NCBI RefSeq assembly: GCF_006494365.1
Contig: NZ_VHIP01000003.1
Span: 310,001-374,000, forward strand
From: Aestuariibacter sp. GS-14
GTDB taxonomy: Bacteria; Pseudomonadota; Gammaproteobacteria; Enterobacterales; Alteromonadaceae
DNA: 64,000 nucleotides
Reading direction: 5' to 3'
Position 1 is the stretch's first letter; each line of letters begins with the position of its first letter. The notes under the pieces are model-generated. The model searched no databases and was not told where the DNA came from. It worked only from the letters and a program-made list of their open reading frames with translations. Shown here piece by piece: positions 28,173-35,150 of the stretch. Both the position numbers and the translations under genes were made by a program.

Positions 28173-29642
28173 TCACTGTTCGTTGTAGAAACCCAAAATG
28201 GCTTTGGTTTCCAGGTATTCTTCTATCCCTTCAACACCGTACTCCCGGCCATTACCAGATTGCTTGTAACCGCCAAACGGCGCATTCGGATCCCATGCTG
28301 GATGATTAATATGTACCTGACCGCTGCGGATTTGTTTGGCTACGTCTTGAGCCTGCGCAAGGTTTGCGGATTGAACGTGAGCACCGAGTCCAAATACCGT
28401 ATCATTGGCAATATAAATGGCTTCTTCGATAGAATCGTATGGGATGAGGCAAAGTACCGGGCCAAAAATCTCCTCTTTTGCAATGGTCATCGACGTTGAG
28501 ACATCACTAAATATGGTTGGAGAAACAAAGTAACCTTTTGGCCACAGTGGCGTTTTTTGCAGGCCTCCCGCAATACACCGTGCGCCTTCATCTAAACCAA
28601 TAGAGATCATTTCTCTGACTTTGTTGTATTGCGCAACATTGGCCAAAGGGCCATGTGTTGATTGCGGATCACTCGCATTCCCGACTTTAAATTGAGAAAG
28701 TGCGGATAACGCTAAGGTTTCAACCAAAGCCAGAGATGCTTTTGGCACCAGCATTCTTGTTGGGGCACTACAAGACTGACCATTGTTTCGCATACAAGCG
28801 GCGACCCCAAGAGGAACCGCAGTAGCAAAGTCTGTATCGGGTAACAATATATTGGGAGATTTTCCACCTAATTCTTGGGCAACACGTTTAACTGTTGATG
28901 CCGCACTTTTTGCCACTTCTATGCCTGCTCTGGTTGAGCCGGTAATAGAAATCATATCGACGTCGGGATGTTTAGAAAGCGCGTTTCCAACCGTTTTTCC
29001 GTCGCCCAAAACTAAATTAAACACACCATCAGGAACGCCCGCATCAAGCATTAGTTGCGCAAATGACAGTGCGCTGAGCGGTGATAATTCACTCGGTTTC
29101 AAAACCACAGTGCACCCTGCTGCCAGCGCTGGAGCAACTTTTGCCGTGATTTGATACAGAGGCCAGTTCCAAGGCGTAATTTGTCCTGCCACTCCAATTG
29201 GCTCTCTGACAATTGCGGTAGTCCCTCTCTGTTTTATAAACTCAAATCTGAGCAAGTTTTCTCTTGCCGCTTTTACATGTTCAGCAGCCAAGGGAACCTG
29301 AGCACTGCGCGCATAATTAATTGGCGCTCCCATTTCGAGAGAAATCAGTTGAGCCAATGTTTCTGCTCGTTCATGAATTAACGTGTAAATACGTTGTAGT
29401 AGGTCTGCTCGCTCTTCCACAGACGTTTTCGACCACTTTTTAAAAGCATATTTTGCCGCAGCAACAGCACTATCAACGTCGGATTCTCGACCTAGTCCGA
29501 TGTGGGTTAACACTTCTTCAGTGGATGGATTAATAACAGAAATCAATGATGGTTGTTTAAGTTCTATCCACTTCCCATTAATAAGTGCATGTTTTACCGG
29601 CAACTCTGCGATTAACTGATATGTATTTTCGTCTTTACTCAT
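28173..29642 (-). CDS. NAD(P)+-dependent aldehyde dehydrogenase
   Basis: This 489-residue enzyme has the full aldehyde dehydrogenase pattern. The cofactor-binding stretch TPWNWPLYQ is followed by VLKPSELSPL, the general-base glutamate lies in QELGGKSPN, and the nucleophilic cysteine is near C291 in NGQSCSAPT. The C-terminal EEIFGPVL and PFGGYKQSGNGREYG motifs are intact. It would oxidise an aldehyde made by a neighbouring enzyme to a carboxylate. Neighbours (DSD1-type PLP enzyme, RidA, FAD oxidoreductase) point to amino-acid or amine catabolism. It is 62 bp downstream of the PLP enzyme gene in the same operon. Confidence 0.9.
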   Translation of the reverse strand: MSKDENTYQLIAELPVKHALINGKWIELKQPSLISVINPSTEEVLTHIGLGRESDVDSAVAAAKYAFKKWSKTSVEERADLLQRIYTLIHERAETLAQLISLEMGAPINYARSAQVPLAAEHVKAARENLLRFEFIKQRGTTAIVREPIGVAGQITPWNWPLYQITAKVAPALAAGCTVVLKPSELSPLSALSFAQLMLDAGVPDGVFNLVLGDGKTVGNALSKHPDVDMISITGSTRAGIEVAKSAASTVKRVAQELGGKSPNILLPDTDFATAVPLGVAACMRNNGQSCSAPTRMLVPKASLALVETLALSALSQFKVGNASDPQSTHGPLANVAQYNKVREMISIGLDEGARCIAGGLQKTPLWPKGYFVSPTIFSDVSTSMTIAKEEIFGPVLCLIPYDSIEEAIYIANDTVFGLGAHVQSANLAQAQDVAKQIRSGQVHINHPAWDPNAPFGGYKQSGNGREYGVEGIEEYLETKAILGFYNEQ

Positions 29643-29704
29643 ATTGATCTCTAAAAGAAACAGAAAGTCAGCTGTGTGTATTTATTGCCAAATCAGGTAT
29701 TTCA

Positions 29705-30847
29705 TTACCAACCGTAGAATCGAGGCCAAACGTCAACAATGTTGTCTTGGTCTCCATCAACAACCTTGTATTCATTGTGTTGTGCGGCGGTTGCACAGGC
29801 ATGATTTGGCAAGATTCGTAGGCGGGTACCGATTGGCAAATTGGGTAACCTCTTAGACGACTGGCTTCTCAGTGCAATAACACCATGTTCCTGGTTGGCA
29901 TCAACCATAATGAGATCAGCAAAAGGGCGTCCGTGAACGTCACACACTATCCCATACCCCTGATCAATCTTTTGCCTTGATGTTCCGCGGTCCCGTGACA
30001 TTGCCATCCAACCAGCGTCAACCAGTATCCAGCCTTTATCTGCTTGATGACCGATCACCGTGGTTAGCACTGACAAGGCGATATCCTCAATTTTGCAAAC
30101 GCCTATGCCTGCCATGACCAGATCAAAGAAAACAAAAACACCAGCCCTAACTTCTGTTACACCAGTGAGATCTTCAGAAAAATGAGCGGTTGGGGTAGAG
30201 CCGACACTCACTACTTCACAATTGAATCCAGCTGCGGCAAGTGTTTTGGCAGCACCGACAGCAGCATCACGCTCATGGTCTGCACATTGTTTCAATGCAG
30301 CAACGGTACTCTCGCTGTAACTGGCGCCAGCGTGAGTTAGGACGCCTTTGAACAAAGCATTACTACTGTTTAAAGCTTGGGCAATTTCAATAAGTAATTC
30401 TTCCTGCTCAGGCCTGACGCCAGAACGATGGCCATCACAATCAATTTCAATTAACGCAGGAATAAATTCGCCATGTTCAGCACAATATTGAGCCAACTGA
30501 TGAGCTTGCTCTACCGAATCGAGCAATACCGAAATATCGATATTGTTGTTCCGAAGTGCACTAACGCGCGGAAACTTACCTGGTTCAATGCCGACAGCAT
30601 AAGTCAAATCAGTCACGCCAGCTGCGGCAAATTGCTCAGCTTCTTTCAAAGTAGATACCGTAGCCGGGCCATATTCGGACATCATAACCTTTCGGGCTAC
30701 GGCAATGGATTTAGCTGTTTTTAAATGAGGACGAAAACTCACTCCTAAGTCATTCAAATGAGACTTCAGGCGATTAATATTGGTATTCATCGCCTGCTGA
30801 TTGATAACTAAACAAGGTGTATTTACCGTACGTAATGAGTCAGACAT
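29705..30847 (-). CDS. DSD1-family PLP enzyme (D-serine/D-3-hydroxyaspartate dehydratase or D-threonine aldolase type)
   Basis: This 380-residue enzyme has the alanine-racemase-like fold of the D-threonine aldolase/D-serine dehydratase family. The PLP lysine is K43 in RPHLKTAK. The C-terminal metal site reads NHAC, giving H349 and C351, and the protein ends in RFYGW. From family knowledge recalled here, an H-x-C metal pair marks the zinc-dependent dehydratases (D-serine, D-threo-3-hydroxyaspartate), whereas the aldolases have H-x-D. This favours a dehydratase that releases ammonia through an enamine. RidA, which hydrolyses such intermediates, is encoded 16 bp upstream in the same operon, and this supports the reading. 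Confidence 0.85.
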   Translation of the reverse strand: MSDSLRTVNTPCLVINQQAMNTNINRLKSHLNDLGVSFRPHLKTAKSIAVARKVMMSEYGPATVSTLKEAEQFAAAGVTDLTYAVGIEPGKFPRVSALRNNNIDISVLLDSVEQAHQLAQYCAEHGEFIPALIEIDCDGHRSGVRPEQEELLIEIAQALNSSNALFKGVLTHAGASYSESTVAALKQCADHERDAAVGAAKTLAAAGFNCEVVSVGSTPTAHFSEDLTGVTEVRAGVFVFFDLVMAGIGVCKIEDIALSVLTTVIGHQADKGWILVDAGWMAMSRDRGTSRQKIDQGYGIVCDVHGRPFADLIMVDANQEHGVIALRSQSSKRLPNLPIGTRLRILPNHACATAAQHNEYKVVDGDQDNIVDVWPRFYGW

Positions 30848-30863
30848 GGATTTTCTCGCTTTA

Positions 30864-31256
30864 TTACTTTGTGGAAATGACGCGTGCTACTGCTTCAAGC
30901 TCCACCATGCAACCGTAGTGAAGCGTTGGGACAGGAACAACGGCACGAGCAGGTTTATATTCCTGTAGATATTGTGCACAGACCTGATCAAATGCAGGCC
31001 AGTTTTCGATGCCTACGATATATGCGCGCAATTGTAAAATATGAGAGAAGTCCAATCCGGCTTCGTTGAGTACAGCGCCAACATTTTCAAATGCTTGTGC
31101 AGCTTGCTCGGTAAAATTATCGTTCAAACTCGTCGGTCCCTCTGGAGGAAACGATAGCTGTCCGGATATGTACAATAGCCCTTCATGCTTTAGAGCTTGT
31201 ACATAGTGTCCGCCAGGCGAGGGCGCCTTTATTGTGTATATAATGTCCGTAGCCAT
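30864..31256 (-). CDS. RidA family reactive enamine/imine deaminase
   Basis: This 130-residue protein belongs to the RidA/YjgF/UK114 family. The conserved catalytic arginine is R104 in KPARAVVPV, and the glutamate in MVELEAVA (E119/E121) is also present, so imine deaminase activity is expected. RidA enzymes hydrolyse 2-aminoacrylate and related intermediates that would otherwise damage PLP enzymes. It is the first gene of the leftward operon and is followed after 16 bp by the probable D-amino-acid dehydratase, the type of enzyme that makes these intermediates. The 58-bp palindrome 15 bp upstream of its ATG is the likely control site. Confidence 0.9.
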   Translation of the reverse strand: MATDIIYTIKAPSPGGHYVQALKHEGLLYISGQLSFPPEGPTSLNDNFTEQAAQAFENVGAVLNEAGLDFSHILQLRAYIVGIENWPAFDQVCAQYLQEYKPARAVVPVPTLHYGCMVELEAVARVISTK

Positions 31257-31270
31257 TTTTAATCTCTCTT

Positions 31271-31328
31271 AAGGTGAGTTCACAACAATATATCTTTATA
31301 TGAAGATATATTGTTGTGAACTCACCTT
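31271..31328. promoter_or_regulatory. 58-bp perfect palindrome in the ridA leader
   Basis: Two 26-bp arms (31271-31296 and 31303-31328) are exact reverse complements around a 6-nt centre (TATATG). It lies 15 bp upstream of the ridA ATG and about 90 bp downstream of the MarR stop. No T tract follows, so it is not a typical terminator. It could be a compound operator for the neighbouring MarR regulator, or an RNA hairpin that masks or protects the leader. The inner part (ATATATCTT / AAGATATAT) resembles MarR-type palindromes. Confidence 0.6.
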
Positions 31329-31418
31329 TAACAGCAGCAGAAAATGCTGTTCTATTCTTGCTGTGCAATAAACAGGCTAAAAATAGATAGAAAAATGATT
31401 AATTTTCAATGATTCACG

Positions 31419-31901
31419 TTAGCTTTTGGACAATTTTTGAAGCAAATTTGCGAGTTGAACCTGCTCATTGCTTTCGAGTGATTTTACTGACAATGTCGCG
31501 AATTCGAATCGTTTTGATATGGTTTCATCAACCAAGGATTTGCCTTGCTCGGTCAATTGAACGTCAACACCGCGTCGATCTGATTCGGAAGTAGTACGTG
31601 CTAATAAGTTCTTTTTTTCTAGTCGCTTTAAACAGGCCGTCATTGCTCCGGATGTTAAAATGACATCATCTTGAAGTTGACCTGGGGAAAGCTTAAAAGG
31701 AGAACCTTTACGCCTGAGGGTTGCTAACAAATCAAAGTCGGTATAATTAATTCCGTAGTCTTTCAGAAATCGATTGATCTCTTGTTCGTACCGATTAGCC
31801 AGATTAATAATTCTGGCTACTACGGCTATTCCGTCGCCATCTAAGTCTGGCCTCTCTTTACGCCAGTCGGCTAACAAATTTTCCACAACATCTTTATACA
31901 T
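31419..31901 (-). CDS. MarR family transcriptional regulator
   Basis: This 160-residue winged-helix protein has the MarR fold. Its DNA-binding part is LSPGQLQDDVILTSGAMTACLKRLEKKNLLARTTSESDRRGVDVQLTEQG, with the usual D/R-rich wing. The N-terminal dimerisation helix contains NRYEQEINRFLKDYGINYTDF. The gene lies directly upstream of, and in the same direction as, the RidA/D-amino-acid operon, with a 162-bp gap that holds the long palindrome. Control of that operon through the palindrome is therefore likely, though unproven. GNAT gene 31951-32397 lies 49 bp upstream. Confidence 0.87.
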   Translation of the reverse strand: MYKDVVENLLADWRKERPDLDGDGIAVVARIINLANRYEQEINRFLKDYGINYTDFDLLATLRRKGSPFKLSPGQLQDDVILTSGAMTACLKRLEKKNLLARTTSESDRRGVDVQLTEQGKSLVDETISKRFEFATLSVKSLESNEQVQLANLLQKLSKS

Positions 31902-31950
31902 TACTAATTTTCCATAACTTTTACGGTAACAACCATTATTACTAACTTAC

Positions 31951-32397
31951 TTAAGACCTTGTTAGATGCTTACTCATTTTTAAATAGGCGATCTCAGACT
32001 TGTAAAAACGTTCACTGCATACGGACATGCCAAGCCTTTCATAGAAGTGTCTTGCCGTTTCTCTGGCATCACACCACAATAAGATTATATTTTGTTGCTG
32101 CAAGTCAGCAATAATATAGCGAATCATACATGAGCCGATTCCTTTACCTTGGTAAATGCTATTAGTCGCAAATTTACGCAGTCGCGCACTTGTTTTATCA
32201 ATGTATATTGAAGCTACGCTAACTAACTCTGAGTTGACATAAGCTCCGTAGTGGAAAGCATCCTGATCTCCCTGTACAAAACAAAAACTGGGATCTTTGT
32301 TTGGCCAAAGTACAGAGTGACGAAGTGAAATAGTATCTTCCCACTGAATACGGTGAATAGATAAAGCATCAAAATTAACGCCAGTTGTATTACCCAT
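31951..32397 (-). CDS. GNAT family N-acetyltransferase
   Basis: This 148-residue protein has the GNAT fold. The acetyl-CoA pyrophosphate-binding segment reads YQGKGIGSCMIRYI, matching the Q/RxxGxG/A motif, preceded by the strand SARLRKFATNS. The later DARETARHFYERLGMSVCSERFYK is the typical C-terminal part of small-molecule or amino-acid acetyltransferases. Substrate is unknown. It is on the same strand as the following MarR gene, 49 bp away, and may be part of the same transcript. Confidence 0.85.
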   Translation of the reverse strand: MGNTTGVNFDALSIHRIQWEDTISLRHSVLWPNKDPSFCFVQGDQDAFHYGAYVNSELVSVASIYIDKTSARLRKFATNSIYQGKGIGSCMIRYIIADLQQQNIILLWCDARETARHFYERLGMSVCSERFYKSEIAYLKMSKHLTRS

Positions 32398-32790
32398 TGA
32401 TTACGCCCATATCTCTTCAAAACCAAAAAAACACGCAAACTAACATCTTTGGGCTTCGTTTCAAGCATAAATAAGATTTACGTAATTTTTATTTTGAGTA
32501 CCTAGGGGAGGGTAGATAGTTAGTAGGTTGACTGGTAGGTCGTGTCCTCAACTAGTTTTTGCGTTTGGTGACTATTTGTAAGGCAGCCTTGGTAAAAATC
32601 GAAAAATAATTACATTCTTCTCTTTGTTCTATATAGATTTATTTAACTTCCTTCATCTACGAATGGGAAAGGTCTTCCAGGATGAAAAAGCCGATGATGA
32701 CTTATTTTCCATGGCAAAGAGCAATGTCAGGCAGTTTAACTGACTGACATTGCTTGATGGACTCGTATTGTAACTACAGTTGGTACTTAA
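32398..32790. other. 393-bp intergenic region
   Basis: I see no convincing gene. A short plus frame ending near 32742 (DDLFSMAKSNVRQFN) lacks a ribosome-binding site and known similarity. The right end holds a long hairpin, listed separately. Confidence 0.4.
32720..32754 (-). terminator. Long imperfect stem-loop after the MarR gene
   Basis: AGCAATGTCAG (32720-32730) pairs perfectly with CTGACATTGCT (32744-32754), and CAGTT (32732-32736) pairs with AACTG (32738-32742) inside, leaving one mismatch. It starts 37 bp beyond the stop of the minus-strand MarR gene; on that strand it is followed by CTTT. Confidence 0.6.
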
Positions 32791-33246
32791 CTACTTTTCT
32801 GCTTGATCAAGTTTACGAATGATATCGTAAAGTGTTTCCAATCCTACTTTGACTGCGAGTTTTTCTTCCTCAGAAGCATTTTTTAAAAGCTTATCAAATA
32901 CCACATTGGCGTCGCGTTTTAAGGTAAGTTCCGCACCTTCTCTTAATTCGTCTGTCACTATTACAGTAGTGACCCTTTTATCTTTTGGGTGTCTTGCTAC
33001 TTTTACCCAACCTCTTTTGTCCAAAGACTTTACGACGGTAGATACCCAGCTTTGTACCAAGCTGGTTTCCTCAACAATTTCTGATATTGATTTCTCTTCT
33101 GTTTGAGACACTAAAAATTCCAGTACAGCTGACTCACCTGGTGTTAGGGGAGGGTCAACAGGTATTGAAGTTTTTACAGCCGCTTCTTCAGATGCTAGCT
33201 TTAGTTTTTTAATTGCGTAGTTTAAGTTTCCGAGTGTTATTGTCAT
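32791..33246 (-). CDS. MarR family regulator divergent from uxuA
   Basis: This 151-residue MarR-type winged-helix protein has the DNA-binding segment ISEIVEETSLVQSWVSTVVKSLDKRGWV and the wing HPKDKRVTTVIVTDE, with helical ends for dimerisation. It is divergent from uxuA. The shared 242-bp intergenic region contains a perfect copy of the recurring palindrome ACATCTCTAGAGATGT and a degenerate copy 20 bp away. It is therefore the best candidate in this window for the regulator that recognises that palindrome at several promoters. The ligand may be a sugar acid, but this is inference; LacI- or GntR-type regulators encoded elsewhere are alternatives. Confidence 0.85.
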   Translation of the reverse strand: MTITLGNLNYAIKKLKLASEEAAVKTSIPVDPPLTPGESAVLEFLVSQTEEKSISEIVEETSLVQSWVSTVVKSLDKRGWVKVARHPKDKRVTTVIVTDELREGAELTLKRDANVVFDKLLKNASEEEKLAVKVGLETLYDIIRKLDQAEK

Positions 33247-33402
33247 CTTTTGTCATTCGTTAATAAAGGTGAGGGCAATCGTTTCACGTTCATAGTATGT
33301 AATCCCATGAGCATATTCAAACACCAAGCATTTTTCGTTTTTGCTTACCCTTAAACCACATGATCTTATTTTTAACAAAAATTTCAAAATAATGCTAGTT
33401 AT

Positions 33403-33436
33403 ATCTCCAGTGATGCATTAACATCTCTAGAGATGT
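33403..33436. promoter_or_regulatory. Paired operators between marR and uxuA
   Basis: A degenerate copy, ATCTCCAGTGAT (33403-33414, 10 of 12 matches), and a perfect 16-bp palindrome, ACATCTCTAGAGATGT (33421-33436), have centres 20 bp apart. The perfect site ends 52 bp before the uxuA ATG. A possible -35 TTGAGT (33444) and -10-like TAAAAT (33469) lie just downstream, although their spacing of 19 bp is not ideal. Confidence 0.65.
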
Positions 33437-33488
33437 AAAAGTTTTGAGTTTCTAATGTTCTCGAAAGTTAAAATTAGTTGAGGGTTTT

Positions 33489-34658
33489 ATGATTGAAACA
33501 TGGCGTTGGTTTGGACCGGGAGATTCCATTTCACTAGAAAAAATTGCGCAAGCGGGTGCTAAGGGCATTGTATCTTCGCTGCACGAAGTAAAAACAGGAG
33601 ATGCTTGGCATTTAGACGATATTCTGGAGCGTAAAAAACTGATTGAAAAAGCTGGTTTAACGTGGTCAGTGATAGAAAGTATTCCTGTTCACAATGATAT
33701 CAAAACTCGCTCCGGTGATTTTAAAAAGTACATAGAGAACTATAAGACTAGCGTTGCCAATGCCGGCAAGGCGGGCGTTGATACAGTCTGTTATAACTTC
33801 ATGCCTGTGGTTGATTGGACAAGAACCAATTTAAATTACAAGTTGCCGAACACGAGCTTTGCATTGCGTTTCGAAATGTCGGATTTTGTCGCTTACGATG
33901 TTTTCGTTCTGGAAAGACCGGGAGCAGAAGCGGATTACACACCAGAGCAACTTGAGAAAGCGAGAGTAAGAATTAATGGTATGACTGAAGCAGAAATCTT
34001 GCTGCTTGAAAAAAATGTGATCGCAGGATTACCTGGTGGCGAAGGTTCATATAGCCGAGAGTCAATTAAAGTCGCGATACAAGAATTTATTAATCTTGGT
34101 ACAGAGAGATTTCGTAATCATTTATTTGAATTTTTACGTGAAGTAATTCCCGTTGCAGAAGAGCATGGTGTAAAGCTATGTATTCATCCTGATGATCCTC
34201 CTTTTTCATTGTTTGGTTTACCGCGCGTGGTCTCTACTAAGGATGATGCAAGAAAAATCATTGAGGCTGTTCCAAGTTCTTCAAATGGATTAACGATGTG
34301 TGCTGGTTCATTTGGCGCAAGGGCAGACAATAATCTTGTCGATATCGTTAATTCATTTTCAGATAGGGTGTACTTTGTACACTTAAGAAATGTAATCAGG
34401 GAAAGTGATGGCTCTTTTTATGAGGCCGAACATTTGAATGGCGACACCAATATGGTGAGCCTAATAGATGCTTTACTGAAAGTAGAGAAAAAACATGCGC
34501 TTCAAATACCAATGAGACCTGATCACGGTCATTTAATGGCTGATGAAATAGGTGCCGCAGATGTTAAACCAGGCTATTCCTATACAGGCAGATTAAAAGG
34601 TCTGAGTGAATTGAGAGGTGTAATTCACACACTTAATGCCTTGGATTCTTCTCGTTAG
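33489..34658 (+). CDS. uxuA: D-mannonate dehydratase
   Basis: This 389-residue enzyme is close to the E. coli UxuA length (394). It converts D-mannonate to 2-keto-3-deoxygluconate in glucuronate catabolism. Recognised blocks include the N-terminal MIETWRWFGPGDSISL, the central insertion with PGGEGSYSR, and metal-site residues in LCIHPDDPPFSLFGLPRVVS, FVHLRNV and PMRPDHGH. The ATG follows TTGAGGG. Regulation probably uses the paired palindrome just upstream. Other steps of the pathway (uronate isomerase, fructuronate reductase, KDG kinase) are not recognised in the window, so the enzyme must work with genes elsewhere. Release of glucuronate by the GH79-like protein downstream gives it a clear local source of substrate. 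Confidence 0.93.
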   Translation: MIETWRWFGPGDSISLEKIAQAGAKGIVSSLHEVKTGDAWHLDDILERKKLIEKAGLTWSVIESIPVHNDIKTRSGDFKKYIENYKTSVANAGKAGVDTVCYNFMPVVDWTRTNLNYKLPNTSFALRFEMSDFVAYDVFVLERPGAEADYTPEQLEKARVRINGMTEAEILLLEKNVIAGLPGGEGSYSRESIKVAIQEFINLGTERFRNHLFEFLREVIPVAEEHGVKLCIHPDDPPFSLFGLPRVVSTKDDARKIIEAVPSSSNGLTMCAGSFGARADNNLVDIVNSFSDRVYFVHLRNVIRESDGSFYEAEHLNGDTNMVSLIDALLKVEKKHALQIPMRPDHGHLMADEIGAADVKPGYSYTGRLKGLSELRGVIHTLNALDSSR

Positions 34659-34865
34659 TTGTTGTTTGGGTGGTCAAATAGCGGGTTAGCAGTCGGAAGT
34701 TTGATAATATATATGAGCGTCTAAGTAAGGGAAAGGCGCTCTTAAAAAATTATCGCTATGCTTTGAACAGTGCAATCCAAAGATGAGTAATGAACGCAGT
34801 TTCTATCCACTGGAAACTAAGCTCCAAGGCTATTACTTTAAACACATGCTCAACAAAACTAATGT

Positions 34866-35041
34866 CTCTCGCAATTTAGTGAACAAATTGAAGACACAGT
34901 TGAACACCCATTCCACATCATCAAGCGTCAGTTTTGTTTTATTAAAAAACGTCGTAATCGACTGGTAAAAATTACCGTATGTAATCGATGAATTTAGCAA
35001 TTCGCACCATTCAGTTAGCAGAATTGTTAATAAATAAAATG
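34866..35041 (+). pseudogene. IS5-type transposase C-terminal remnant
   Basis: Read from 34866, the plus strand encodes LSQFSEQIEDTVEHPFHII then KRQF and a basic stretch, the well-known C-terminal block of IS5-group transposases (VEHPFxxIKRQFG). The frame hits a TGA after VCNR; the expected continuation MNLAIRTIQLAELLINK reads in another frame from 34988, so the gene is frameshifted as well as 5'-truncated. It fills much of the 490-bp gap between uxuA and the GH43 gene; no terminal repeats were recognised. Confidence 0.7.
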
Positions 35042-35079
35042 TTTTATTTACATTGTTTGTCAGTAATACTAGAATTTGA

Positions 35080-35091
35080 ATCTTTAGAGAT
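35080..35091. promoter_or_regulatory. Operator-like palindrome before GH43
   Basis: ATCTTTAGAGAT, followed by GTA as in the best sites, matches the recurring palindrome at 11 of 12 positions. It is about 60 bp upstream of the chosen GH43 start. No second copy at 20 bp was found. Confidence 0.5.
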
Positions 35092-35150
35092 GTATTGTTG
35101 TGGGTAACATTTTAGCAAGCATCGTATTAGAGCGGATTAAGAGGTTTTTC

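Noticed and set aside
31271-31328. The long palindrome as a rho-independent terminator of the MarR gene
   Set aside because: Neither side has a T tract, and it is close to the ridA start; an operator or leader structure fits better.
34783-34968. A 61-residue plus-strand frame after uxuA
   Set aside because: It overlaps the IS5-type remnant in a different frame, and the remnant frame gives the recognisable transposase motif.
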